Notes: a model not told the origin generated them from the letters alone. Positions 43,160 to 52,548 are shown, counted from the stretch's first letter. The stretch: 64,000 bases of DNA from MSPOR6 sp965205065 (GCA_965205065.1 CBDBFT010000001.1:5828001-5892000), one strand, 5' to 3'. Numbers and translations: made by a program.

Positions 43160-43573
43160 TTAGCCTTTAGTTATGTTTTCTATTGATGAGCACAGGGTAA
43201 CTTGTGCGACTGCATATTCCATAGCATGCGACATACTAACGTAGGTTGAGACAACACGAAGTTGATCTGCATGCTCCTTCACCTTACCATGTAGAACAAG
43301 GAACGGTTTTCCTAAGTCATCTGAACAGACTTCTACATCCTGCCAGTACATTCCAATTGTCAAACCGGTTCCGAGTGCTTTGAAAGTCGCTTCTTTTGCA
43401 GCAAACCTTGCCGCAAGCCTTTCATAACGAGATGATGTATGACCACAATAACGTAGTTCCTGGGATGTATAGACCCTTTGTTCAAACCGATCTCCCCAAC
43501 GTAACGAGAGACGTTTAATCCGAGCTACCTCTATGATATCTATACCAATTCCCTGAATTTTTTCTTGCATCAT
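43160..43573 (-). CDS. acpS: Holo-[acyl-carrier-protein] synthase
   Basis: 137 residues. Transfers phosphopantetheine from CoA to acyl carrier protein. GIGIDIIEVARIKRL holds the metal-binding Asp, and RFAAKEATFKALGTGL the catalytic Glu-Lys; VSMSHAMEYAVAQV closes the fold. ATG 43573 or the next codon ATG starts it. Middle of the ftsH-folP-acpS operon, a combination often seen in other phyla. Confidence 0.94.
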   Translation of the reverse strand: MMQEKIQGIGIDIIEVARIKRLSLRWGDRFEQRVYTSQELRYCGHTSSRYERLAARFAAKEATFKALGTGLTIGMYWQDVEVCSDDLGKPFLVLHGKVKEHADQLRVVSTYVSMSHAMEYAVAQVTLCSSIENITKG

Positions 43574-43581
43574 CAGTCTAT

Positions 43582-44436
43582 TTAATCACATCCCTTGGCA
43601 CATTCCTTTGTACGAGAAAGAACATCTATTATCTTTACTGCACGAGAGACAGCTTTCACATCATGCACACGCACAATATCAGCTCCCTGGACTATCGACC
43701 AACACACAGTGGCAATCGTACCTTCAACTCTTTCAGTAACAGGTACATCTAATAGATTGCCGATAAACGACTTGCGTGAAGTGCCAATTAATATCGGTCT
43801 ATTTAGTTGTTTAAAGACAGATAGTTTCTTCAGTATTTGTAGATTCTGTTCGGTAGTTTTTCCAAAACCGATACCTGGATCTATAATAATTCTGTTAGGT
43901 TCAATACCTTTGTCTACCGACCTATCAATCCACTCTTCTAAATTATCGTAAATCTCTTTGACAACATCCTCATAGTATGGTGTTTGTTGCATCGTCCTTG
44001 GTGTTCCCTTCATGTGCATCAGAATAACGCCTGCTTCCATTTCCACTGCGACATCAACCATTGCGCTATCTCCTTGAAGGGCGGTAATATCGTTGATGAT
44101 ATGGGCACCTGCTTCAAGTGCTTCTTGAGCAACAACTGCTTTCGTCGTATCTATCGAAATTGGAACATTCAGTTGCTCAGTTTTCAAGGCGCGGATGACA
44201 GGTAAAACCCTATCTAATTCAACATCAATTGGAACTGGTTCTGCCCCAGGACGAGACGACTCACCACCAATGTCAAGAATCGTCGCACCTTCTGCAACCA
44301 TCGTTCTCGCATGGACAATAGCAGTGTCTACCTCCAAATATGCACCACCATCTGAGAAGGAATCAGGCGTAACATTCAATACACCCATTATGTGGGTTGT
44401 GCCGCCAATAAAAATATCTATATCTCGGCATTTCAT
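43582..44436 (-). CDS. folP: Dihydropteroate synthase
   Basis: 284 residues. Joins p-aminobenzoate to dihydropterin diphosphate in folate synthesis. TIM-barrel marks: IMGVLNVTPDSFSDGG, ILDIGGESSRPGA, ISIDTTKAVVAQEAL, IINDITALQGD, LMHMKGTPRTMQ, IDPGIGFGKT, LIGTSRKSFIG and RVHDVKAV. All sulfonamide-site loops are present. The ATG overlaps the ftsH stop by four bases (ATGA), so translation is probably coupled. Confidence 0.96.
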   Translation of the reverse strand: MKCRDIDIFIGGTTHIMGVLNVTPDSFSDGGAYLEVDTAIVHARTMVAEGATILDIGGESSRPGAEPVPIDVELDRVLPVIRALKTEQLNVPISIDTTKAVVAQEALEAGAHIINDITALQGDSAMVDVAVEMEAGVILMHMKGTPRTMQQTPYYEDVVKEIYDNLEEWIDRSVDKGIEPNRIIIDPGIGFGKTTEQNLQILKKLSVFKQLNRPILIGTSRKSFIGNLLDVPVTERVEGTIATVCWSIVQGADIVRVHDVKAVSRAVKIIDVLSRTKECAKGCD

Positions 44437-46364
44437 GTAAGGGGTTTAGTTGGCAATTGTGGTCGGGGTCCAAGGATATCTTCAATCTCCTCGGTAATTA
44501 GTGTCTCGTGTTCTAATAGTGCATCAGCGAGCAGCTTCAGCCCATCAATATTTGTCTCTATGATCTCTTTCGCCTTTTCGTAACACTCCATAACGATGTC
44601 GTAAACAGCTTTATCAATTGCAATCGCTGTCTCTTCGCTGTAATCTTTGTGAACGGCAAGTTCTTTACCAAGGAATATCTGTTCATCTCTCCTACCGAAA
44701 GTCAGCGGTCCTAAGGGACTCATACCCCATTGGGTAACCATGCGTCGAGCAAGATGTGTTGCTTGTTCAAAATCGTTTTGTGCCCCAGTTGTCTGTTCAC
44801 CAAAGATAATCTCTTCAGCAACCCGACCACCAAGGGCAAAGATAATATGTGCAAGCAAACGCTGCTTGTTCATATTATGTCGTTCTTCAAGCGGTAACAT
44901 AGCAGTAACACCGAGAGCTCTACCACGCGGAACGATCGTACATTTATAGTTCGGATCGCTTTCAGGCACAAAATGTAACATCAAGGCATGTCCTGCCTCA
45001 TGAAAGGCAGTGTTACGTCTCTCTTCTTCACTTATGACGAGACTACGACGTTCTGGTCCCATCAAGACGCGGTCCTTAGCTTCATCAAAGCAACTCATGT
45101 CAATGTCTTCTTTATCCTGTCTCGCCGCAAGTAGTGCTGCTTCGTTAGCCATGTTTTTTAGATCAGCACCGGAAAAACCAGGGGTTGCTTTTGCTAATAT
45201 CTCCAAATTCACATCGTCAGAAAGCTTATACGGTTCTTTGGTGTGAACACCGAGAATTGCTTGTCTACCACGCACATCCGGCAAGTCTACTATAATCTGT
45301 CTGTCAAATCTTCCAGGACGTAATAAAGCAGGGTCAAGAACATCGGGACGGTTTGTAGCTGCTATCAGGATTACACCTTCGGATGCTTCAAACCCCTGCA
45401 TCTCAACAAGAAGTTGATTGAGAGTCTGTTCACGTTCATCGTGACCACCACCGATACCAGCACCGCGATGACGACCAACTGCATCAAGTTCATCAATGAA
45501 AATTATACAAGGTGCATTTTTCTTGCCATTTTCAAATAGGTCTCTCACCCGTGATGCCCCGACACCAACAAACATCTCAACAAAATCGGAACCACTGATA
45601 GTAAAGAACGGAACATCCGCCTCTCCCGCAACTGCTTGCGCCAACATCGTTTTACCAGTTCCAGGAGGACCAACCAACAAGACACCTTTAGGAATAGTAC
45701 CACCTAATCTTTCAAACTTATCAGGTGCTTTAAGGAACTGTATTATCTCCTCTAAAGCTTCCTTCGCCTCATCCACGCCAGCAACATCCTCAAAAGTAAT
45801 CTTCTTACCAGTCTCGGTATGCAAACGAGCCCGACTCTTACCGAATGAAAGCGCACGGTTACCACTCCCTTGCATCTGACGTGAGAGGAAGATCATCAGA
45901 CCCAAAAATATCAGTAACGGTACTATCGTCGTTCCAAAGACAAGCAACCACTCAGAGAAATTTGACGAAGGATCAACAGTATAGTCAATTTTCGCATCGT
46001 CAAGCTTTTTTAGCAGGTTGTAGTCATCATTCGTGTCACGACTTGTCTTAAAATCCCCTTTCCACTTTTCCGGTAAGATGATGTCTTTCTTAACAAGATC
46101 TGCTTTAATAGATTTTATGTATAATTCGCGAAACTTACCTTTAATCGATTCATTATCAATGACAAGATAACCCTCAAAATAATTGATTTCATTATTTTTG
46201 AGTTCATTATTACGGATCTCATCATTAACGATATTATGAAAGTCTGAAGTAGCTAATTGGTGCACATGGTCGCTTCGGTTGATGAGTTGATATATAGCAA
46301 CAATAACAACTAACCCCAAAATAAACCACACAAACATATTTTTTGTGTTCTTGTTCACAACCAC
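44433..46364 (-). CDS. ftsH: ATP-dependent zinc metalloprotease FtsH
   Basis: 643 residues. Inner-membrane AAA protease: two membrane spans (residues about 8-26 and 143-163) around a periplasmic domain, Walker A GPPGTGKTMLAQ, pore loop FVEMFVGVGASRVR, Walker B CIIFIDELDAVG, SRH ATNRPDVLDPALLRPGRFDR and the zinc site HEAGHALM. The periplasmic domain is longer than in E. coli and rich in Asn/Lys. GTG 46364 is the frame's first start; GTG 46358 has better spacing from GAGG and may be used instead. First gene of the operon. Confidence 0.96.
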   Translation of the reverse strand: MVVNKNTKNMFVWFILGLVVIVAIYQLINRSDHVHQLATSDFHNIVNDEIRNNELKNNEINYFEGYLVIDNESIKGKFRELYIKSIKADLVKKDIILPEKWKGDFKTSRDTNDDYNLLKKLDDAKIDYTVDPSSNFSEWLLVFGTTIVPLLIFLGLMIFLSRQMQGSGNRALSFGKSRARLHTETGKKITFEDVAGVDEAKEALEEIIQFLKAPDKFERLGGTIPKGVLLVGPPGTGKTMLAQAVAGEADVPFFTISGSDFVEMFVGVGASRVRDLFENGKKNAPCIIFIDELDAVGRHRGAGIGGGHDEREQTLNQLLVEMQGFEASEGVILIAATNRPDVLDPALLRPGRFDRQIIVDLPDVRGRQAILGVHTKEPYKLSDDVNLEILAKATPGFSGADLKNMANEAALLAARQDKEDIDMSCFDEAKDRVLMGPERRSLVISEEERRNTAFHEAGHALMLHFVPESDPNYKCTIVPRGRALGVTAMLPLEERHNMNKQRLLAHIIFALGGRVAEEIIFGEQTTGAQNDFEQATHLARRMVTQWGMSPLGPLTFGRRDEQIFLGKELAVHKDYSEETAIAIDKAVYDIVMECYEKAKEIIETNIDGLKLLADALLEHETLITEEIEDILGPRPQLPTKPLT

Positions 46365-46672
46365 TCGCCTCGTTTTCTATATTAAACATGCTTTGAACTA
46401 TGAAAGATGCTGCAGACGATCCATACAGTAAGGAAAGTTACATGACATTAGCATTCTTCTGTAATGTTCTGCTTGTGCCAAACTACAATTCCAATGTGTA
46501 TTTTATACTTTTTTCTAAATTATAACACACATTCAATCAAATATCAACTGAAATTGGCAGTTTAAAGGGTGTAAAGACTTATACAACCTTAAATTGAGGA
46601 TGAATCTATGCTATAATGATTCTCATTCAGAACGGAAACTTGCTCAGAATAAAGCATATTTCGGAGGTTAAA
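46365..46672. other. Divergent intergenic region, ftsH/nitroreductase
   Basis: 308 bp, AT-rich, between two divergent genes. GGGTGTAAAGACTTATAC at 46567 resembles the terminal repeat of the element family but is too diverged to call. No gene is seen; both promoters should be here. Confidence 0.4.
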
Positions 46673-47464
46673 TTGAACGTATATAAAGCGATAACCGAAC
46701 GTCGTAGTTACCGAGGAACTTTTCAAGAACGTCTCATTGATGAGGCTGATTTGGATAAAATCATTCAAGCAGCAAGATGGACTCCTTCTCCCTTTAATGT
46801 TCAACCTTGGGAGTTAGTGTTCATTAAAGATCAGAATGGTAAGGACATACTTGCAAATATGACAGAACAAGCAATCATCAAACAGTTCAAGGATACTAAA
46901 TTTTTAAATGAAAATAGTCAGTGGATGCGACTCAACGAAGAGGAATGGACAGAACGGGGGGACGGTGTTCTGCTAACAGACCATGTGAATCTACCTAAAT
47001 TGATACAGAATTCTCCTGACAAATTCACTCAAAGTATCCTAAGCGTTATGCTAAAAAACACAAAACCCCTATCATTTATGGGGTATATCGGATTAGGTAA
47101 AATGCCTGCACGAGAAATCGCAACACAAGTTCAAGAATCACCATTACTACTCCTAATCACAATGAACACTCGGCGACAACCGCCAGGCGAAGGTGCTACA
47201 CGATGGATGTGGTTAAGTATTGGTATGTTAATTCAGAATATACTCCTCGCAGCTACATCCATCAACATCGGTGTTCAATTCGTGAGTGCACCTTTAGAAA
47301 CGCAGAGAGACAGGACACAGATTCAGCAACATTTCAGCATACCGGATCATCTTGAGGTGATGACATTACTGAGAATGGGTTATATGAAAACTGAGGAAAG
47401 CACTTCTGTCAGATTAGAACCTACTGAGTTTGTTCACTATGAGAAATACACAAGCAAGGAATGA
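46673..47464 (+). CDS. Nitroreductase-family protein
   Basis: 263 residues from TTG 46673, taken because TTCGGAGG lies six bases ahead and the family's first helix (VYKAITERRSYRG) follows; an ATG 19 codons upstream has no ribosome site. FMN-binding marks are the RRSYR segment and AARWTPSPFNVQPWELVFI; TRWMWLSIGMLIQNILLAA matches the dimer helix. Substrate unknown. A middle insertion of about 60 residues (NEEEWTERGDGVLLTDHVN) lengthens it beyond the usual 200. It is divergent from ftsH. Confidence 0.88.
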   Translation: MNVYKAITERRSYRGTFQERLIDEADLDKIIQAARWTPSPFNVQPWELVFIKDQNGKDILANMTEQAIIKQFKDTKFLNENSQWMRLNEEEWTERGDGVLLTDHVNLPKLIQNSPDKFTQSILSVMLKNTKPLSFMGYIGLGKMPAREIATQVQESPLLLLITMNTRRQPPGEGATRWMWLSIGMLIQNILLAATSINIGVQFVSAPLETQRDRTQIQQHFSIPDHLEVMTLLRMGYMKTEESTSVRLEPTEFVHYEKYTSKE

Positions 47465-47497
47465 AGGAACTAAACCTAACACACAGGATATATACCC

Positions 47498-48517
47498 CTA
47501 ACACTGTAAAGATTCAGTCAGTTCTTCATGATACGCAAACAACGCAGGTGTACCACCCGTATGAAGAAATATGACGACATCACTGGGTTTAAATCTGCCC
47601 TCTTTGATATGATCTATCAAGCATGCCATCGCTTTTGATGTGTAAACAGGATCAAGGATGATTCCTTCTGTCCTGGCAACCAATTTGAGGGCAGAGATAC
47701 CTTCAGGTGTAAGGAGTCCGTAAGCTTCACCGATATAATCATCCGTATTGATTATATCTTCATCGTTCACCCTTATATCAAGTTCAAGAATAGATGCAGC
47801 AGAATTTGCAGCATCCCGAATTCTATCAATCTTACCTTCCCAATGTATAGGTGCACAAGCATACGGTTTGAGTTTCATACCAAGAGATTTTGTGCTCAAT
47901 ACTAAACCAGCTTGTGTGCCACCTACAGAGGACGTATAAATCCAATCAGCATCAATTCCTAATTCTATTTGCTGTGCATGAATTTCTGCGATACACCCTG
48001 TAAATGCTACTGCGGCAAGTGCTGTGGAACGCGGTGATGTTACAACATAAGGCTTTAATCCATCATTCTTCAGTTTCTCAGCAAGTTCGATTTTGAGATT
48101 CTCTAATTTCGGACCGAATGGAACATCAACGAATTCGACATCCGCACCAGCCAAATAGTCTAATAAGACATTACCTTGTACAACGCTCTTATGGTCGCGT
48201 GCAAGACGGAGATAACACTTCAAACCGAGTTTACTGCAAGCTGCGGCAGTTTGTCTACAGTGGTTAGATTGAGAAGCAGCTCCATGCACAATAGTATCTG
48301 CACCTTGGGATACGCCTTCACCGATAGTAAAGGTCAACTGTCTAACCTTATTACCTCCGAATGCTAATCCGGAACAATCCTCACGTTTCATGAAGATTTG
48401 GGGACCCCCAAGCGTTTCGGATAAACGTGGGCACGGTTCTAAAGGCGTAGGAAAATGACCAAGGCTGACTTGAGGGACACGCGAAATACGTTGAATAAGT
48501 TCCTGTCTGGTTAGCAC
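47498..48517 (-). CDS. dcyD: D-cysteine desulfhydrase/ACC deaminase-family enzyme
   Basis: 339 residues. PLP fold-type II: GHFPTPLEPCPRLSE, MKREDCSGLAFGGNKVRQL with K57 as the likely PLP Schiff base, HGAASQSNHCRQTAAAC, SSVGGTQAGLVL and FLHTGGTPALFAY. This fits the D-cysteine desulfhydrase group, which makes pyruvate, sulfide and ammonia; ACC deaminase is the close alternative and cannot be excluded. It begins three bases after the GrpE-like gene's stop, so the two are cotranscribed. Confidence 0.88.
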   Translation of the reverse strand: MLTRQELIQRISRVPQVSLGHFPTPLEPCPRLSETLGGPQIFMKREDCSGLAFGGNKVRQLTFTIGEGVSQGADTIVHGAASQSNHCRQTAAACSKLGLKCYLRLARDHKSVVQGNVLLDYLAGADVEFVDVPFGPKLENLKIELAEKLKNDGLKPYVVTSPRSTALAAVAFTGCIAEIHAQQIELGIDADWIYTSSVGGTQAGLVLSTKSLGMKLKPYACAPIHWEGKIDRIRDAANSAASILELDIRVNDEDIINTDDYIGEAYGLLTPEGISALKLVARTEGIILDPVYTSKAMACLIDHIKEGRFKPSDVVIFLHTGGTPALFAYHEELTESLQC

Positions 48518-48520
48518 AAA

Positions 48521-50125
48521 CTACTCCGCTTGAATCACGAGTGCATTTTGCACGACACGTTTACCATCTTTTGTCTGCAAACCCGGTAATATCACTTCAG
48601 CTACTGTATCAGTCTCCAAATCACAATTACGTTTTTCTTTTACATCGTGATGTTCAGGAGAAATCTTCGTTTTACCCGGTTCAATAGGTATGACCTCATA
48701 ATCGACTAAATCAAGAAACCAATTCAACCTTGATTGAACAGAGGGCAGATCGCTGTATTTAGCAACTTCAAAAAAGAGTCTGTCGCGAACGAATTCAAGT
48801 AAGAATTTTTTGAAGACAGGTAATCGGACTTTTTCTGCATGCTGTTGTTCAAGTGTAGCTAACTTATCAGAGAATCGTTTAAGGTAGCTATCACAGTCTT
48901 CCTGAATATTCATCAAATCTTGATCTGTCATAGCAGTGCGATCTGGAAAGAGCGTAGGTGCTGGTGCCTGCATTCCTCTTGTCTGTTTCAGCGTATGCTT
49001 CAGCTCATCCTCTATATTCTGTAGTGATTTAGCAAGCGTCTCTTTCGTCGATTCTCGCTTCACTGCGACCTTCTTCCAAGCACTGATTTCATTCACCATG
49101 AGATTCAGAAGAAGTACTGCGGTTTCTTCTTCATTTAATGATTCTAAATCCCAATTGTCAAGTGAAATACCATTACCATTATTATAATCTGATTCCAACT
49201 TTTCCAACTCTGCATGAAACTTTTCATACATACGTCTGTTGCGTTGTGTATAGTATTCCTTTTTCCTATTAGAGAAAGTGAATCCAAATGTTCCTGCTAA
49301 TTGTCCAAAGAAACCGTTTTTATTACCATTCGTTTTTGATCCAAACGCAGGTCGGGGAGGTATGAAAGTTGCTTGATTCTGAGACGCGCTCTTCGGAAGG
49401 GATGGCACTCTGATCTTAAACTGTAGTTCAGTGCTAACATTAGGGATATACTTACCTAAATAATGTTTCTTCTGATTAAGGAGACCAGGCATTTGTATAA
49501 CAGTATTAGGTATGGATGTGTTCGATTCAGACACTTTCTGTTTAATAGCACTTGTCTGTTTAACCTTTTTGTTTTCCACGGTTTTACCAGCACCATCTGA
49601 ACTCGAAGCCGGAACCTGATGAGACAGATCATCGTCTGAGGACATTTCTGAACATGTCTCTACACTGGTAACGCTATCGTCAGTCTGAGTTTTTGATTGT
49701 GTTTCAATCTCTTCGTTCGTACCTTCTTTTTCTATCCGATCAGGTTCAATATTCTGTTGATGCTGTTCTCTTGAATCTGAAATCGGTTCATTTGTAGAAT
49801 CATCTGCCGATTGATTTTCTTGTATCAGTTTTAATTCCTTTAGTATTTTTTCAGTGAAAGTAGCAATCGGTTCATGATTGTCAACATAGAATGCCAATTT
49901 ATATGAATGAATGACTTCTGCTGGCACCACAATATCTTGAGGTTGTTGAGTAAGTTGGAAAGAAACCCAATTGACTCGTCCACTCAACGGTTGTTGTTGG
50001 AACATAACTCGTAAACGTCTACCCTGTTCTGCAGTATTCAATACACTCATTACAATATGAGGACCCTTATATGCAAAACTAACGTCAATACCCCTAAAAC
50101 TACCCGTAACGCTGTTAGCAGTCAT
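48521..50125 (-). CDS. GrpE-like protein with long disordered N-terminal region
   Basis: 534 residues. Residues 1-110 are a beta-rich domain I do not recognise (GSFRGIDVSFAYKGPHIVMS). Residues about 110-220 are Ser/Glu/Gln-rich and look disordered. A long helical section follows (SAWKKVAVKRESTKETLAKS, YLKRFSDKLATLEQQHAEK). The end, YEVIPIEPGKTKISPEHHDV ... VAEVILPGL, matches the beta-wing of GrpE (VEVIPVEPG..FDP..HEAV ... VVEVLRPGY). A DnaK nucleotide-exchange factor of unusual build is the best reading, with no dnaK in sight. No signal peptide. ATG 50125 follows AAGGAGATTTAAGG. Confidence 0.6.
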   Translation of the reverse strand: MTANSVTGSFRGIDVSFAYKGPHIVMSVLNTAEQGRRLRVMFQQQPLSGRVNWVSFQLTQQPQDIVVPAEVIHSYKLAFYVDNHEPIATFTEKILKELKLIQENQSADDSTNEPISDSREQHQQNIEPDRIEKEGTNEEIETQSKTQTDDSVTSVETCSEMSSDDDLSHQVPASSSDGAGKTVENKKVKQTSAIKQKVSESNTSIPNTVIQMPGLLNQKKHYLGKYIPNVSTELQFKIRVPSLPKSASQNQATFIPPRPAFGSKTNGNKNGFFGQLAGTFGFTFSNRKKEYYTQRNRRMYEKFHAELEKLESDYNNGNGISLDNWDLESLNEEETAVLLLNLMVNEISAWKKVAVKRESTKETLAKSLQNIEDELKHTLKQTRGMQAPAPTLFPDRTAMTDQDLMNIQEDCDSYLKRFSDKLATLEQQHAEKVRLPVFKKFLLEFVRDRLFFEVAKYSDLPSVQSRLNWFLDLVDYEVIPIEPGKTKISPEHHDVKEKRNCDLETDTVAEVILPGLQTKDGKRVVQNALVIQAE

Positions 50126-50768
50126 CCTTAAATCTCCTTCTAATAATCTGTCTTACACATCAGTCGTTATTGTCTTTTGTTATACACTATTAATTATGCG
50201 TTTCAAGCTGAGCCCGGATGGTAATACTAAAATCATACTAACCTACCAAGTATGTGCAATAAAGCCATCCGTAAGTTCAGCAAACTTCTGAAGTTGTTTC
50301 GTTGTTTCACAAGTAATACTATCGTCCTTGAGCACACAAGATGATGGTTAAAGATTCTTCATTAAGACACCATCTCTATATAAGAAGTTTAACGTTTACA
50401 ACTAATTATGGGTTACAGATACAATCGTAATCTTATCTTCCGTTAAATCGGACAATTCGTACACCAACTTATCAATCTCATTTTCACGTGAGGATTCTCA
50501 CATTAATTTATACTGTGGTGTTAGGGTTGTGTTTTCGGGGTTTTATGTTGTCTGAATCGCGGAAGGCACGGAGGACGCGGATTGGAAATCTGTAACATCA
50601 AGTAATCCGCTAAGGTGGGTGTTTTCTGTTCTGCTGCTATGCCTGTGTAGGCGATAGCAGTGAGGTGATGTCTTCTGGTAATTGGTTGAGGAGCTTCTCT
50701 CCAAATCGCTATTCCGTTACTAAGGACATTGCTTGCAAAGAGATCCCCAACTTGTGCTCCGTTAAGGA
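50126..50768. other. Intergenic with repeat relics and a possible gene fragment
   Basis: 643 bp. A GAATCGCGGAAGGCACGGAG block at about 50548 matches the left arm of the element at 36888. On the minus strand 50768-50570 stays open and reads LVLNGAQVGDLFASNVLSNG then IWREAPQPITRRHHL, which would continue the 81-residue product at 50769 if the A6 run at 50771-50776 had one more base. The left 400 bp show no gene. Confidence 0.4.
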
Positions 50769-51014
50769 CTAAAAAACCACATCATCTGTTTTTAGGTGAA
50801 CTGTATCAGTGACTGGTTTTATCAGTTCGCTTGAATGAAAAGATAAATATTCCGCCACTTCAAGATTCATCCGATCTATTTCTGCAAGAAAACCACCCGC
50901 AGATAACTCATAATTCCGTGGATTGGTTTCAAATGCTTTGAGGTTTTCAACTATCTTTTGAAAGTACTCAATGCGATTCAGCGTTGTTTTAAGTTCTCGA
51001 TCATTTCGATTCAT
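50769..51014 (-). CDS. Small protein of antitoxin-like size, unknown
   Basis: 81 residues, helical: ELKTTLNRIEYFQKIVENLK and LSAGGFLAEIDRMNLEVAEYL. Short paired-helix proteins of this look are common beside toxins and in defence regions, but I recognise no family. The ribosome site is poor (GAAGGTAG 13 bases ahead of ATG). The stop lies in a T run, and one extra base would extend the frame by about 65 codons. Neighbours are the YwgA-like and HD genes. Confidence 0.5.
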   Translation of the reverse strand: MNRNDRELKTTLNRIEYFQKIVENLKAFETNPRNYELSAGGFLAEIDRMNLEVAEYLSFHSSELIKPVTDTVHLKTDDVVF

Positions 51015-51116
51015 TTTGACATTAACTTTCTACCTTCAATAATCAAAGTGTTCTACCAAGGCGCAGATTGACATTCAAGAACACAGTCAAAATACACTTC
51101 AATATTACTAAAGCGG

Positions 51117-51686
51117 TTAATCAACACTTACAAGTTTTAGTTCAGTAAGAAACGAAAGGACATTTTTAATATCTTTCAAAGTAAAATCCCATCCGTATTC
51201 TTTTGCTGTCTGAAGGACCTCTTCTGCATTTTTTTCCCCCTCCCAATCGACGATATAATGTATTTTTGCTGCAATGGAGAGTCTGTTAGAATCACGAGCA
51301 ATACTTTGATTATTGATGGCTTTGAGTTTCTGCTTCCACTCATTGAAACCTGGCTTTTTCTCCGTAACCTTCCAAACCTTTTTGAAAGCATTAGGTATTA
51401 AAGAATAAATATAGGTGTGTTTCCGGATTTCACCAAAAGGACTTTGCTCCTGTGGATTGCTAGGAAAAGGTTTTAGCGTTTCTTTAAGGATTCCATAATT
51501 TACTAAACTATCAAGGTGTCCAGCAACATAGCTGCTGTAGGGCCCATAATAATGTGCGGTAAATCCCAAATCATGTTCCATCATCACTGATAAAAAATAA
51601 ATTTTCTTTTGAAGAAGCGTTCTTCCCTGTAACTTATCATCTTTTTCACCTTTGATGACGAGTAGTATAACATCAATTATGTGCAT
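51117..51686 (-). CDS. YwgA-like protein
   Basis: 189 residues from ATG 51686, six bases after AAAAGGA; the frame is open 15 codons further but overlaps the HD gene. MHIIDVILLVIKGEK, RTLLQKKIYFLSVM, GFTAHYYGPYSSYVAGHLDS and FTLKDIKNVLSFLTELKLV recall Bacillus YwgA, a small winged-helix-like protein of unknown role. In B. subtilis ywgA is next to the HD phosphohydrolase gene ywfO, the same pairing as here, ten bases apart. That conserved pairing suggests a functional unit. Confidence 0.6.
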   Translation of the reverse strand: MHIIDVILLVIKGEKDDKLQGRTLLQKKIYFLSVMMEHDLGFTAHYYGPYSSYVAGHLDSLVNYGILKETLKPFPSNPQEQSPFGEIRKHTYIYSLIPNAFKKVWKVTEKKPGFNEWKQKLKAINNQSIARDSNRLSIAAKIHYIVDWEGEKNAEEVLQTAKEYGWDFTLKDIKNVLSFLTELKLVSVD

Positions 51687-51696
51687 GTCGTTCCTT

Positions 51697-52041
51697 TTAG
51701 GAGAACTCATCCAATAGATGCTCCGAGACATGACTAAAAGGTCCGTGTCCTATATCATGAAGTAACGCTGCTAAACGCACAAGAGCAATATCTTTTGCCT
51801 CTATTCGTTTAGGGTCTGATTCTTGAAGTTTGTTGCAGATACGCCCAGCGACGTGCATCACGCCAATTGAATGATCAAAACGTGTATGTAATGCGCCAGG
51901 ATACACCAAAAACGCCATAGCCAATTGCCGAATCCGACGAAGACGTTGAAACACCTTTGCGTCAATCAGAGCCCTTTCTTGTTTAGATATTCTGATAAAC
52001 CCGTGAATTGGGTCGCGCATCTCATGAAAATTTTCTTTCAT
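51697..52041 (-). CDS. HD phosphohydrolase (YwfO/SAMHD1-like), C-terminally truncated
   Basis: 114 residues with the start of a YwfO-like enzyme: MRDPIHGFIRISKQE, FQRLRRIRQLAMAFLVYPGA, TRFDHSIGVMHVAG and LAALLHDIGHGPFSHVSE. The first His (RFDHS) and the HD pair are present, but the chain stops after HLLDEFS, before the final metal-binding Asp and the 300 residues expected. The stop is clean and YwgA's ribosome site follows directly, so it is either a deletion derivative or an evolved short form. Without the last Asp ordinary dNTPase activity is unlikely. Confidence 0.75.
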   Translation of the reverse strand: MKENFHEMRDPIHGFIRISKQERALIDAKVFQRLRRIRQLAMAFLVYPGALHTRFDHSIGVMHVAGRICNKLQESDPKRIEAKDIALVRLAALLHDIGHGPFSHVSEHLLDEFS

Positions 52042-52243
52042 AACGTTAATTGTACTACATTATCCTAAATAATTCAAGCAAATATATATCATGTTTGCAG
52101 TCTGATTGTATCAGCAGTATATCATAACGTCAAATGGATTTTCAAGTGAAAGCCTTAACATGGGTGTGTAAAGTTTTTGTCACTAAAGATAGAGAATGTG
52201 TGTAAAGATTTGTATCAATGCGGACTATACACATTTCGCCCTA

Positions 52244-52383
52244 ATGAAGTTTAAATAATAATTTAGGTAATTCGTGGAGATACCCGGCAGAATATGCGTA
52301 TGGTATTCTGCATTGGTTAGGAAACCGTACCTACCGGGTCTGGGAAAAATAAAATATTACCCAATTTAAAACTTTAACTTCAT
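52244..52383. mobile_element. MITE-1 relative, diverged
   Basis: 140 bp, ends ATGAAGTTTAAATAATAATT and AATTTAAAACTTTAACTTCAT; subterminal GGTAATT/ATTACCC match MITE-1. The interior differs, with GCAGAATAT..GTATTCTGC and TACCCGG..CCGGGT inverted segments in place of the GGGCGGGG hairpin. Confidence 0.65.
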
Positions 52384-52510
52384 CTGGGGCTTTGGAATAT
52401 CACATATCAGCACCCGCGGTGCGAAAGGTGTATAGAGAACTGACTATTGTGTGGGGTTGTTTTCATCTGTGTTCTGGACCGCTTTGCTGGTGTCTTTCCG
52501 CTTTCCATAA

Positions 52511-52537
52511 GAGACGGCACTCGGAGAGTGCCTACTA
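52511..52537. repeat. Palindrome repeat, reverse copy
   Basis: GAGACGGCACTCGGAGAGTG followed by CCTACTAC is the reverse complement of the unit repeated at 742-1137, without a MITE at its centre. Confidence 0.8.
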
Positions 52538-52548
52538 CCATTAAGAGC

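Noticed and set aside
46567..46590. Another end of the GGGTGTGTAAAG element
   Set aside because: Only the first few bases match, and no inverted partner or shared subterminal block is seen.
46589..46804. 71-residue minus-strand frame
   Set aside because: Antisense shadow of the nitroreductase gene start.
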